Source of the DNA: Rhodospirillaceae bacterium
GTDB lineage: Bacteria > Pseudomonadota > Alphaproteobacteria > Rhodospirillales > Magnetovibrionaceae
NCBI GenBank assembly: GCA_029881835.1
Contig: JAOULV010000077.1
Span: 1-6,915 of the forward strand
Length of the DNA: 6,915 nucleotides
Direction: 5' to 3'
Below the pieces are notes generated by a model. The model made no database searches, was not told the DNA's origin, and worked only from the letters and a program-made list of their open reading frames with translations. The position numbers and the translations under genes were made by a program. Below are positions 1 to 5,563 of this stretch, piece after piece (the first letter of the stretch is position 1; each line of letters starts with the position of its first letter).

Positions 1-717
1 GAACATTTAATCCGTCACGCCCGCTTAATTCGCAACGCAAACCACAAAACAAATAAACAAGATATAAATTTGCACATTGAAAACTTTACCCAATCAGGCG
101 ACGACATTTCCGAAGTTGTGGTATATGCCCCGGATCATCCGGGCTTATTTTCACGCATTGCCGGTGCCATGTCGTTGTCGGGGGCCAATATTGTTGATGC
201 CCGTGCGGTAACGCTTACCAATGGCATGGCATTAGATACCTTCTGGGTGCAAGACATCGCGGGCGGGGCCTATGGTGACGGCGATAGAGCAAAGCGTCTT
301 GCAATAAAAATAGAAGCCGCCTTAACCGGCAAAATAAATCCTAAAAAAGAAATCGAAAAAGAAAAGAAACGCCTAAGCGGTTCACGCACCGAAGTATTTA
401 CCGTGCCACCGCGAGTATTGGTTGATAACAAGGCAAGCAACACCGCCACGGTGATAGAAATAAGCACCCGCAACCGGATAGGATTGTTGCATGATATAAC
501 CTGGGGGCTAACCGGGCTGGGCCTGCAAATTACCAGCGCGCATATCACCACATATGGCGAGCGTGCGGTTGACGTTTTTTATGTAAAAGACGTATTTGGC
601 CTTAAGGTTGAACAGGAAAGCAAAATAAAATCCATCGAAAATAAATTGATGGAAATAATTACCGGACAAACCGGCGAAGACGCAGGTATGATTGATAAAA
701 GAACGGCATTAAACTAG
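1..717 (+). CDS. glnD: [protein-PII] uridylyltransferase / uridylyl-removing enzyme, C-terminal part (5' truncated by window)
   Basis: The frame is open from the first base (codons beginning Glu-His-Leu-Ile-Arg) to TAG at 715-717, giving 238 residues of a protein that starts outside the window. Two ACT domains are visible. The first has EVVVYAPDHPGLFSRIAG at about residues 38-55 and GMALDTFWVQD shortly after. The second has ATVIEISTRNRIGLLHD at about 149-165, followed by LGLQITSAHI and GERAVDVFYVKD. This pair, joined by a lysine-rich linker, is the C-terminal glutamine-sensing region of GlnD. The family uridylylates PII proteins when glutamine is low and removes UMP when it is high; the nucleotidyltransferase and HD domains lie upstream of the window. 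A TTG at 70 could be mistaken for a start, but the preceding codons continue the GlnD sequence. The second ACT domain has Ile where many homologues have Pro (RNRIGLL instead of RDRPGLL). murJ follows after 22 nt, suggesting an operon. Confidence 0.95.
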   Translation, partial: EHLIRHARLIRNANHKTNKQDINLHIENFTQSGDDISEVVVYAPDHPGLFSRIAGAMSLSGANIVDARAVTLTNGMALDTFWVQDIAGGAYGDGDRAKRLAIKIEAALTGKINPKKEIEKEKKRLSGSRTEVFTVPPRVLVDNKASNTATVIEISTRNRIGLLHDITWGLTGLGLQITSAHITTYGERAVDVFYVKDVFGLKVEQESKIKSIENKLMEIITGQTGEDAGMIDKRTALN

Positions 718-729
718 GGCATAAATAAC

Positions 730-742
730 AGGAAATAAATTG
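730..742 (+). promoter_or_regulatory. Ribosome binding site and TTG start of murJ
   Basis: An AGGAAA element at 730-735 lies 4 nt before a TTG codon at 740-742. No ATG or GTG precedes it in frame after the TAA at 722-724. The next methionine codon would remove part of the highly conserved first helix. The rare start codon may lower murJ translation relative to glnD, but this is inference. Confidence 0.65.
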
Positions 743-2287
743 GCTATAATTCGTTCCATCACCACCGTCGGCGCAATGACATTGCTTTCGCGCGTGTTCG
801 GTTTTATTCGCGATGTGGCAATTGCCGCAACGCTTGGTGCTGGCGGCATCGCCGATATATTTTTTGTTGCTTTCAAATTGCCAAATCTTTTTCGCCGCCT
901 GTTTGCCGAAGGGGCATTTAATTTAGCCTTCGTTCCAATATTTGCGACCAAGCTGGAACGCGATGGCAAAGAACCCGCCCGCACCTTTGCTTCCGAGGCC
1001 CTAAGCGCATTAGTGCTGGTAATAATGATAGTGGTAATGGTTTTTGAAATAACCATGCCGTGGGTGATAACAGTTTTTGCTCCGGGCTTTGTTAATGATC
1101 CGGAACGCTTTAACACCACGGTCGATCTGGCGCGAATTACGTTTCCTTATCTTTTGTTTATTTCGCTGGTTTCACTTTTATCCGGGGTCTTGAATTCGGT
1201 CGGGCGTTTTTGGGCCGCCGCGGCTGCGCCAATTTTATTGAACCTTACCCTTATTGCCGCGGTGCTAATTGGTGCGCCATATTTTGCCACACCGGCGCAC
1301 GCCCTTTCATGGGGGGTGTTTTTTGCCGGAATTTTTCAGCTTGCGTGGCTGGTGTTTATCGCCCGGCGCGCGGGCTGGGGGCTTTTTTTAAGCAAGCCAA
1401 GATTCAATGCCGAGGTAAAACTGTTATTAAAACGCATGGCCCCGGTTGCGCTGGGTGCTGGGGTTTATCAAATCAACCTTGTAATCGATACTGTTATTGC
1501 ATCACTGCTTCCGGCCGGTGCGATTAGTTATCTTTTTTATGCCGACCGTTTGCACCAATTGCCGGTCGGCGTGGTCGGGGTTGCGGTCGGCACCGCGTTA
1601 TTGCCGCTTTTGTCCCGGCAAATAAGCGCCGGGCAAAACGAAGCCGCCCTTGCAAGCCAGAACCGGGCATTGGAATTTGCCTTGCTGTTAACCCTGCCGG
1701 CCGCCGCCGCGCTTGTCATTATGCCCGAAACAATTTTGCAAGTTTTGTTTGAACGCGGGGCCTTTGACCACGAAGCCACAATAAAAACCGCCAGCGCACT
1801 AGCGGTGTTTGCGCTGGGTTTACCAGCTTACATTTTTATTAAAGCCTTAGCGCCCGGGTTCTTTTCCAGGGGCGATACCGCAACACCAATAAAAATTGGT
1901 GTGTTGTGTTTGGTGGTTAATTTAGTGCTCAATCTTTTGTTGATGAAACCTTTTCAGCACGTCGGCATCGCTGCGGCCACGGTCAGCGCCAGCTGGGTTA
2001 ATGCCGGGCTGTTGGCCTGGGTGTTGATGCGCCGTGGGCATTTTTCGTTTGATGCGCGCTTTAAAAAACATCTTCCCCGCCAGCTAGGCGCAACCGCCAT
2101 AATGGCCTTGGCCATTTGGGCCTTGCTGTTGATGGTAGGCGAAATGTTTATTGGCACTATCTTTATGCAAGCCAGCGCGCTGGTGTTGGTGGTTATTTTG
2201 GCCGCCGGGGTTTATGGGGTGGCGGCCATAGGGATGGGTGTTATCAGCCTTGGCGAGCTTAAATCACTGGTCAAAAAGCGCACCTGA
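740..2287 (+). CDS. murJ: Lipid II flippase MurJ (MviN family)
   Basis: This 515-residue polytopic membrane protein, near the usual family length of 510-530, moves the peptidoglycan precursor lipid II from the cytoplasmic to the periplasmic face of the inner membrane. The N-terminus (MTLLSRVFGFIRD, then FKLPNLFRRLFAEGAFN) is diagnostic. The conserved charged residues occur at the same positions as in E. coli MurJ: R18, R24, R52, and D269-R270 in YADRLHQLPVG; S263 is also present. Hydrophobic segments run throughout, consistent with the MOP-superfamily 14-helix fold. The start is TTG at 740: an in-frame TAA at 722-724 excludes a longer form, AGGAAA at 730-735 serves as ribosome binding site, and the resulting N-terminus matches the family. 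The gene lies 22 nt after glnD and 98 nt before trpS. Confidence 0.96.
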   Translation: MAIIRSITTVGAMTLLSRVFGFIRDVAIAATLGAGGIADIFFVAFKLPNLFRRLFAEGAFNLAFVPIFATKLERDGKEPARTFASEALSALVLVIMIVVMVFEITMPWVITVFAPGFVNDPERFNTTVDLARITFPYLLFISLVSLLSGVLNSVGRFWAAAAAPILLNLTLIAAVLIGAPYFATPAHALSWGVFFAGIFQLAWLVFIARRAGWGLFLSKPRFNAEVKLLLKRMAPVALGAGVYQINLVIDTVIASLLPAGAISYLFYADRLHQLPVGVVGVAVGTALLPLLSRQISAGQNEAALASQNRALEFALLLTLPAAAALVIMPETILQVLFERGAFDHEATIKTASALAVFALGLPAYIFIKALAPGFFSRGDTATPIKIGVLCLVVNLVLNLLLMKPFQHVGIAAATVSASWVNAGLLAWVLMRRGHFSFDARFKKHLPRQLGATAIMALAIWALLLMVGEMFIGTIFMQASALVLVVILAAGVYGVAAIGMGVISLGELKSLVKKRT

Positions 2288-2299
2288 AGATTGTCGGGG

Positions 2300-2329
2300 T
2301 TGACTATTTCAGGGCTTTCGCGCCATAAC
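2300..2329 (+). promoter_or_regulatory. Candidate sigma-70-type promoter for trpS
   Basis: TTGACT (2300-2305, five of six consensus bases) and CATAAC (2324-2329, four of six) are separated by 18 bp in the 98-nt gap between murJ and trpS. A competing -10-like TATTAT lies at 2340-2345 without a good -35. Read-through from murJ is equally possible, so this is only a candidate. Confidence 0.25.
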
Positions 2330-2385
2330 CGCGCTTAAATATTATTTACTTAACTCATCCGGTCCAAACGGAAGGGAAATATCAT

Positions 2386-3384
2386 ATGAACCGTATCTTT
2401 TCCGGTGTTCAACCCACAGGCAACCTGCACCTTGGTAATTATCTGGGCGCAATCCGCAACTGGGTTAATTTGCAAAATGACTATGAATGCCTTTTTTGTG
2501 TGGTTGATCTGCACGCCATAACCATGTGGCAAGAACCAGCCGGGCTTCGCGCCAACACCCGCGAAGTAACCGCGGGGCTTTTGGCCGCAGGTATAGACCC
2601 AAAGAAAAATATTATATTTAACCAAAGCCAAGTTCCCGCCCATTCGGAACTGGCGTGGATATTTAATTGTGTGGCGCGCATGGGCTGGCTTAACCGCATG
2701 ACCCAATTCAAAGAAAAGGCGGGCAAGCACAAAGAAAACGCATCCGTCGGGCTTTATGCCTATCCCAATCTGATGGCGGCCGACATTTTGCTTTATCGTG
2801 CAACTCATGTTCCGGTCGGCGAAGACCAAAAACAGCATCTCGAATTAACCCGCGATATCGCGCAAAAGTTCAACAATGATTTTGGGGTGGATTTTTTTCC
2901 CCAGCCCGAACCGTTAATTTTTGGACCCGCCACCAGGGTTATGAGCCTAAAAGACGGTTCTAAAAAAATGTCTAAATCCGACCAGTCGGAACTTTCACGC
3001 ATTAACATGACCGACAGCGCAGATGACATTGCCAAAAAAATAAGAAAGGCAAAAACCGATACCGAACCACTGCCGGAAAATGCCAAAGGCCTAGAAGGCA
3101 GGGCCGAAGCGCAAAACCTTGTGGGTATTTATGCCGCCCTTGCGGAAATCAGCTCTGATGATGTGCTGGCGAAGTTTGCCGGCGATGGTTTTGCCGCTTT
3201 TAAGCAAAATTTGGCAGATTTGGCCGTGGATAAGCTTAGCCCCATCCAAGACGAAATGCGCCGCCTTATGGCTGATGGTACATATGTGGACGAAGTTTTA
3301 CGTGATGGCAGCCTTCGGGCGCGCGAAATGGCCGAGCCCACAATAAGCGAAGTGCAAGATATTGTTGGGTTTCTAAGGGCTTAA
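2386..3384 (+). CDS. trpS: Tryptophan--tRNA ligase (tryptophanyl-tRNA synthetase)
   Basis: This 332-residue class I aminoacyl-tRNA synthetase attaches tryptophan to tRNA-Trp in the cytoplasm. The HIGH-type signature appears as HLGNYLG at residues 15-21 after GVQPTGN, and the second signature KMSKS is intact at 194-198. GEDQKQHLELTRDIA (145-159) is the conserved tryptophan/adenylate-site segment of bacterial TrpS. The length equals that of typical bacterial TrpS (about 330-335), and no domain is missing. The ATG start has a strong GAAGGGA ribosome site at 2371-2377, 8 nt upstream, and the N-terminus MNRIFSGVQPTGNLHLGN matches the family. It sits between murJ and nfuA, a common alphaproteobacterial order, and is followed by a compact hairpin. 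Confidence 0.97.
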   Translation: MNRIFSGVQPTGNLHLGNYLGAIRNWVNLQNDYECLFCVVDLHAITMWQEPAGLRANTREVTAGLLAAGIDPKKNIIFNQSQVPAHSELAWIFNCVARMGWLNRMTQFKEKAGKHKENASVGLYAYPNLMAADILLYRATHVPVGEDQKQHLELTRDIAQKFNNDFGVDFFPQPEPLIFGPATRVMSLKDGSKKMSKSDQSELSRINMTDSADDIAKKIRKAKTDTEPLPENAKGLEGRAEAQNLVGIYAALAEISSDDVLAKFAGDGFAAFKQNLADLAVDKLSPIQDEMRRLMADGTYVDEVLRDGSLRAREMAEPTISEVQDIVGFLRA

Positions 3385-3391
3385 TGGTTTT

Positions 3392-3410
3392 GGCCCAATG
3401 TGGGCCTTAA
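3392..3410 (+). terminator. Hairpin after trpS, possible weak intrinsic terminator
   Basis: GGCCCA (3392-3397) and TGGGCC (3401-3406) form a perfect 6-bp stem with a 3-nt loop, starting 8 nt after the trpS stop codon. Only TTAAAT follows, so the U-tract is poor. It may be a weak terminator or an mRNA 3'-end stabiliser. The location right after the stop codon supports a functional role. Confidence 0.4.
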
Positions 3411-3431
3411 ATACCCATACTGCCATGCGGG

Positions 3432-3460
3432 TTGAAAATGCCACGCTTTAGGACCATCTT
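3432..3460 (+). promoter_or_regulatory. Weak candidate promoter for nfuA
   Basis: TTGAAA (3432-3437) is followed after 17 bp by CATCTT (3455-3460), a poor -10 match. It lies downstream of the trpS hairpin and upstream of nfuA in a 129-nt gap, where a promoter would be expected. No convincing IscR or Fur operator was recognised. Confidence 0.18.
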
Positions 3461-3513
3461 TTAAGGTAACAAGACTTAAAAACAGTTTTCATTTTTTAAA
3501 ACGGAGCCACCAA

Positions 3514-4056
3514 ATGTTTATTCAAACCGAAGCTACCCCAAACCCGGAAACTCTCAAATTCCTTCCCGGTTGCAAGGTAATGGGCTCGGGCACCGCCAAC
3601 TTTACCAAAAAATCAGATGCCGCAAATTCGCCACTGGCCCAACGGCTTTTTGCCATTGATGGTGTTGAAGGCGTGTTTTTGGGTTCGGACTTCATAACCG
3701 TTACCCGCGGTTCGCACGAATGGGATGCATTGCGCCCGCGCGTATTGGCCGCAGTGATGGACCATTTCACCCAAGGCGAGCCTGTAATGTCGGGTGAGGC
3801 CGAGACCGATGACGGTGCCAATGACAGCGATGTAGTCAAGCAAATCAAGGAATTAATCGAAACCCGGGTCCGCCCGGCGGTTGCGCAAGACGGTGGCGAT
3901 ATTATTTTCAAATCTTTTGAAGACGGCATCGTTTATTTGCACATGCAAGGTGCTTGTGCCGGATGCCCCAGCTCGACCATGACGCTTAAAAACGGCATTG
4001 AAAATATGTTGCGCCATTACGTGCCCGATGTTCAGGAAGTTCGCGCGGTCGAATAA
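3514..4056 (+). CDS. nfuA: Nfu-type iron-sulfur cluster scaffold/carrier (NifU family protein)
   Basis: This 180-residue protein has two domains. The N-terminal Nfu domain covers about residues 1-88 and begins MFIQTEATPNPETLKFLPG, with GVFLGSDFITVTR at 53-65. The C-terminal NifU domain covers about 105-180 and contains RPAVAQDGGDI (120-130) and GACAGCPSSTMTLKNGIE (146-163). The CxxC pair is C148 and C151, the ligands that hold a [4Fe-4S] cluster at a dimer interface in this family. A Gly/Asp/Glu-rich linker joins the domains. Proteins of this architecture deliver clusters to client apoproteins in the cytoplasm, whereas E. coli NfuA has a degenerate A-type N-domain instead. The symbol nfuA is therefore used in the broad sense. 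ATG at 3514 has GGAG at 3503-3506, 7 nt upstream. The neighbour upstream is trpS and the downstream region is a 502-nt gap. Confidence 0.94.
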   Translation: MFIQTEATPNPETLKFLPGCKVMGSGTANFTKKSDAANSPLAQRLFAIDGVEGVFLGSDFITVTRGSHEWDALRPRVLAAVMDHFTQGEPVMSGEAETDDGANDSDVVKQIKELIETRVRPAVAQDGGDIIFKSFEDGIVYLHMQGACAGCPSSTMTLKNGIENMLRHYVPDVQEVRAVE

Positions 4057-4112
4057 TTTTTTTAACGCCCTTTGCTGAAAAATATTTACCCTTAGATGGG
4101 CCTGGGCCGGGC

Positions 4113-4135
4113 TTGGCCGGGGCGACCCCGTCCGG
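4113..4135. repeat. GC-rich hairpin downstream of nfuA
   Basis: CGGGG (4118-4122) and CCCCG (4126-4130) pair perfectly around a CGA loop. After one C-U mismatch the stem can extend through GG/CC (4115-4116 with 4132-4133) and two wobble pairs. It sits in an unusually GC-rich island (about 4098-4140) flanked by AT-rich sequence. No T-run follows, so it is not by itself an intrinsic terminator. Confidence 0.4.
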
Positions 4136-4154
4136 CGTCGTGGCATAACACCGT

Positions 4155-4175
4155 ATTCGCGAATCGTGAATTTTT
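4155..4175 (+). terminator. Probable rho-independent terminator for nfuA
   Basis: ATTCGCG (4155-4161) pairs with CGTGAAT (4165-4171) as a 7-bp RNA stem including one G-U wobble, with a 3-nt AAT loop, followed directly by TTTT (4172-4175). It lies about 100 nt past the nfuA stop codon and before the presumed regulatory region of the next gene. The stem is short and only moderately GC-rich, so efficiency is uncertain. Confidence 0.45.
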
Positions 4176-4203
4176 GCCCATTACCCGGTATGCAACAATA
4201 ATT

Positions 4204-4213
4204 TGTTAACCAT
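4204..4213 (+). promoter_or_regulatory. CtrA half-site-like box (copy 1)
   Basis: TGTTAACCAT at this position contains TTAACCAT, which resembles the half-site form of the alphaproteobacterial cell-cycle regulator CtrA motif (full site TTAA-N7-TTAA). An exact 10-bp copy occurs at 4311-4320. Assignment to CtrA is inference from motif resemblance only. Confidence 0.3.
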
Positions 4214-4310
4214 TTGCACCCGGTTTTTATGATGATTTTTCATAGTGTTAGAAAAATCTAATATTAAGACTGGCACAATTTACTAAAATTTCATATTAAC
4301 TCGCTCAAGC

Positions 4311-4350
4311 TGTTAACCATAAGGGCCGGGTTATTTTGGGCTCTTATAAT
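4311..4350 (+). promoter_or_regulatory. Candidate promoter of the glucosaminidase gene with a CtrA-like box near -40
   Basis: A perfect -10 hexamer TATAAT lies at 4345-4350. No consensus -35 is present at the proper distance (4322-4327 is AGGGCC), but TTAACCAT (4313-4320) lies just upstream, near -44 to -37 of a start predicted at about 4357. This fits an activator-dependent promoter, as known for CtrA-activated genes. Another TTAAC is at 4296-4300. Transcription from here would give a leader of about 200 nt. Confidence 0.35.
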
Positions 4351-4356
4351 CGGCCC
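4323..4356. repeat. Inverted repeat bracketing the TATAAT box
   Basis: GGGCCG (4323-4328) and CGGCCC (4351-4356) are perfect reverse complements separated by 22 bp, and that interval contains the TATAAT hexamer. It could be an operator covering the promoter core, or chance in a GC-patchy context. Confidence 0.35.
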
Positions 4357-4430
4357 CTGTTAGCTGAAGTGTTTGCGAACTGGCCTTTGGTGTATTTTCA
4401 AGAATTGAAACTGCGCAAATGTAAATAAAA

Positions 4431-4484
4431 ACCGTCCACTTTTTAAAATAACGAGACGGTAGCAATTCAAAGGGATAAGCGTCT
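4431..4484 (+). promoter_or_regulatory. Leader segment with two mutually exclusive short helices
   Basis: ACCGTC (4431-4436) can pair with GACGGT (4455-4460). AGACG (4454-4458) can instead pair with CGTCT (4480-4484). The two helices share bases 4455-4458, so they cannot coexist. No known riboswitch class was recognised, and both stems are short. Confidence 0.2.
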
Positions 4485-4494
4485 GAGGGACTAT

Positions 4495-4520
4495 TTTTGA
4501 CCAGTACTTTTGACCAGTAC
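4495..4520 (+). repeat. 13-bp tandem direct duplication upstream of the glucosaminidase start
   Basis: The unit TTTTGACCAGTAC occurs twice head to tail (4495-4507 and 4508-4520) without mismatch. Two further TTTTGA cores follow at 4522-4527 and 4531-4536. The block ends about 20 nt before the start codon, in the translation-initiation region of the leader. Confidence 0.85.
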
Positions 4521-4558
4521 TTTTTGAGCTTTTTGACAACCGGAACGCAACGATAGTG

Positions 4559-5542
4559 ATGAAAATTAATACCATTAACCTGAGCACGCTGGGCGTGGCG
4601 CTCGCCATGACGGGCACCCTTGTGGGTGCGGCAATGTTAATGCCGCCCGCAGGTGGTGCGGTTGCGCCCAAGGCACAGTTTAATTCTTCGGTTTTATCCA
4701 GCGGTCCGTCCAATCTTCATATTCGCCCCCAGCTTCGCAAAGGCGGCGCTAACGAGGGCAGTAATGCCAAGCCCTATGACGTGGTTGTTATAGATGGCCT
4801 TGATTATGACCTAGATGCCGTAATCACCGGCAACGATTCGGTGCCCCGCGTACAGCTGGCCTCCATGCCTGGTGATCTTTCGCGCATTAATGCGATTGAT
4901 CACAAAAAAGAAATTTTCTTCAAGGCAGTTTTGCCTTTGGTGTTGCAAGTTAATGAAGAAATATCGTCAGACCGTCAGCGCCTAAAAGAACTGCGCACAC
5001 AAATTAAACAAGGCTCGCACCTTCAAGCCACCGATAAGCTGTGGCTCGCCATAATGGCCGATCGCTATAATGTTAGGCGCGATGACATTGATACAATTCT
5101 TGTCCGCCATGATGTTGTGCCGCCGTCGTTGGCATTGGCACAGGCCGCAAGCGAAAGCGCATGGGGAACGTCGCGCTTTGTCCGTGAAGGCAACGCCATG
5201 TTCGGACAGTGGACTTTTTCTGACAACGAAAATGGCATTGTTCCCAACAAGCGCGGTATCGGCAAAAGCCACCGGGTAAAAGCATTCCCGTCATTGATGG
5301 CTTCGGTTCGTTCTTACATTAACAACCTTAACCGTCACCGGGCCTATCGCGAATTTAGGAAAAACAGAACCGCCATGCGCGCCAAGGGCGGGCCGATTGA
5401 CGGTTACTTGCTGGCGTCAACGCTGCATCGTTATTCCGAACGCGGTGCGGTATATGTTTCCGAGCTACAAAGCATTATCGAAACAAACGATTTGCGTGGC
5501 CTTGATAGCGCGCGCCTGATGGATATTGACCCGCTTATCTAA
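4559..5542 (+). CDS. Exported Bax-like glucosaminidase (GH73-type peptidoglycan hydrolase domain)
   Basis: This 327-residue protein is predicted to cleave between GlcNAc and MurNAc in peptidoglycan on the periplasmic side. Residues 1 to about 35 form a signal peptide or membrane anchor: Lys at 2, then a hydrophobic stretch at about 8-28. Residues 35-110 are a low-complexity, probably flexible region. From about 117 the sequence matches the Bax/glucosaminidase family: FKAVLPLVLQVNEEI, then VPPSLALAQAASESAWGTSRF (from about 187) carrying the probable catalytic Glu199, FGQW (215-218), a Lys/Arg-rich segment, SVRSYINNLNRHRAYREFR, and LHRYSERGAVYVSEL with Tyr292. The start is ATG 4559; GTG at 4556 is an equally placed alternative adding one residue. 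The ribosome site is weak (CGGAA at 4541-4545). The gene stands alone behind its own regulatory region and converges on the deacetylase gene with a 21-nt gap. Confidence 0.85.
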   Translation: MKINTINLSTLGVALAMTGTLVGAAMLMPPAGGAVAPKAQFNSSVLSSGPSNLHIRPQLRKGGANEGSNAKPYDVVVIDGLDYDLDAVITGNDSVPRVQLASMPGDLSRINAIDHKKEIFFKAVLPLVLQVNEEISSDRQRLKELRTQIKQGSHLQATDKLWLAIMADRYNVRRDDIDTILVRHDVVPPSLALAQAASESAWGTSRFVREGNAMFGQWTFSDNENGIVPNKRGIGKSHRVKAFPSLMASVRSYINNLNRHRAYREFRKNRTAMRAKGGPIDGYLLASTLHRYSERGAVYVSELQSIIETNDLRGLDSARLMDIDPLI

Positions 5543-5563
5543 TCGGGCTTGATAATTTTCAGC

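Larger units (their letters stand above)
4057..4558. other. 502-nt intergenic region between nfuA and the glucosaminidase gene
   Basis: No convincing coding sequence or RNA gene was seen on either strand. The left third holds a GC-rich hairpin (about 4112-4135) and a U-tailed hairpin (4155-4175). From 4176 the composition becomes AT-rich and includes two TGTTAACCAT elements, a perfect TATAAT, several short inverted repeats and a 13-bp tandem duplication just before the glucosaminidase start. The stretch 4357-4558 is probably a long 5' leader. Confidence 0.6.

Noticed and set aside
70..72. TTG at 70 as the start of a stand-alone ACT-domain protein
   Set aside because: The frame stays open to base 1 and the preceding codons (ending HARLIRNAN...) continue the GlnD sequence; the gene is truncated by the window edge.
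709..1119. Minus-strand open frame opposite murJ (136 codons)
   Set aside because: It is an antisense shadow of the conserved 5' half of murJ; the product is rich in Ser/Thr/Arg/Lys without a recognisable domain.
2350..2838. Long minus-strand open frame opposite trpS (162 codons)
   Set aside because: It overlaps the strongly conserved trpS coding sequence, resembles no known family and looks like a by-product of codon bias.
4533..4538. Perfect TTGACA as the -35 of the glucosaminidase promoter
   Set aside because: A -10 at the right distance would fall on the start codon (GTGATG), which does not match and would leave no leader.
4057..4558. Possible small RNA or tRNA gene in the large intergenic region
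   Set aside because: No cloverleaf, T-loop signature or known ncRNA consensus was seen; only isolated hairpins and promoter-like motifs.
5535..5559. TTATC/GATAA stem followed by TTTT between the convergent genes as a terminator
   Set aside because: A 5-bp AT-rich stem with an 11-nt loop is too unstable to call.
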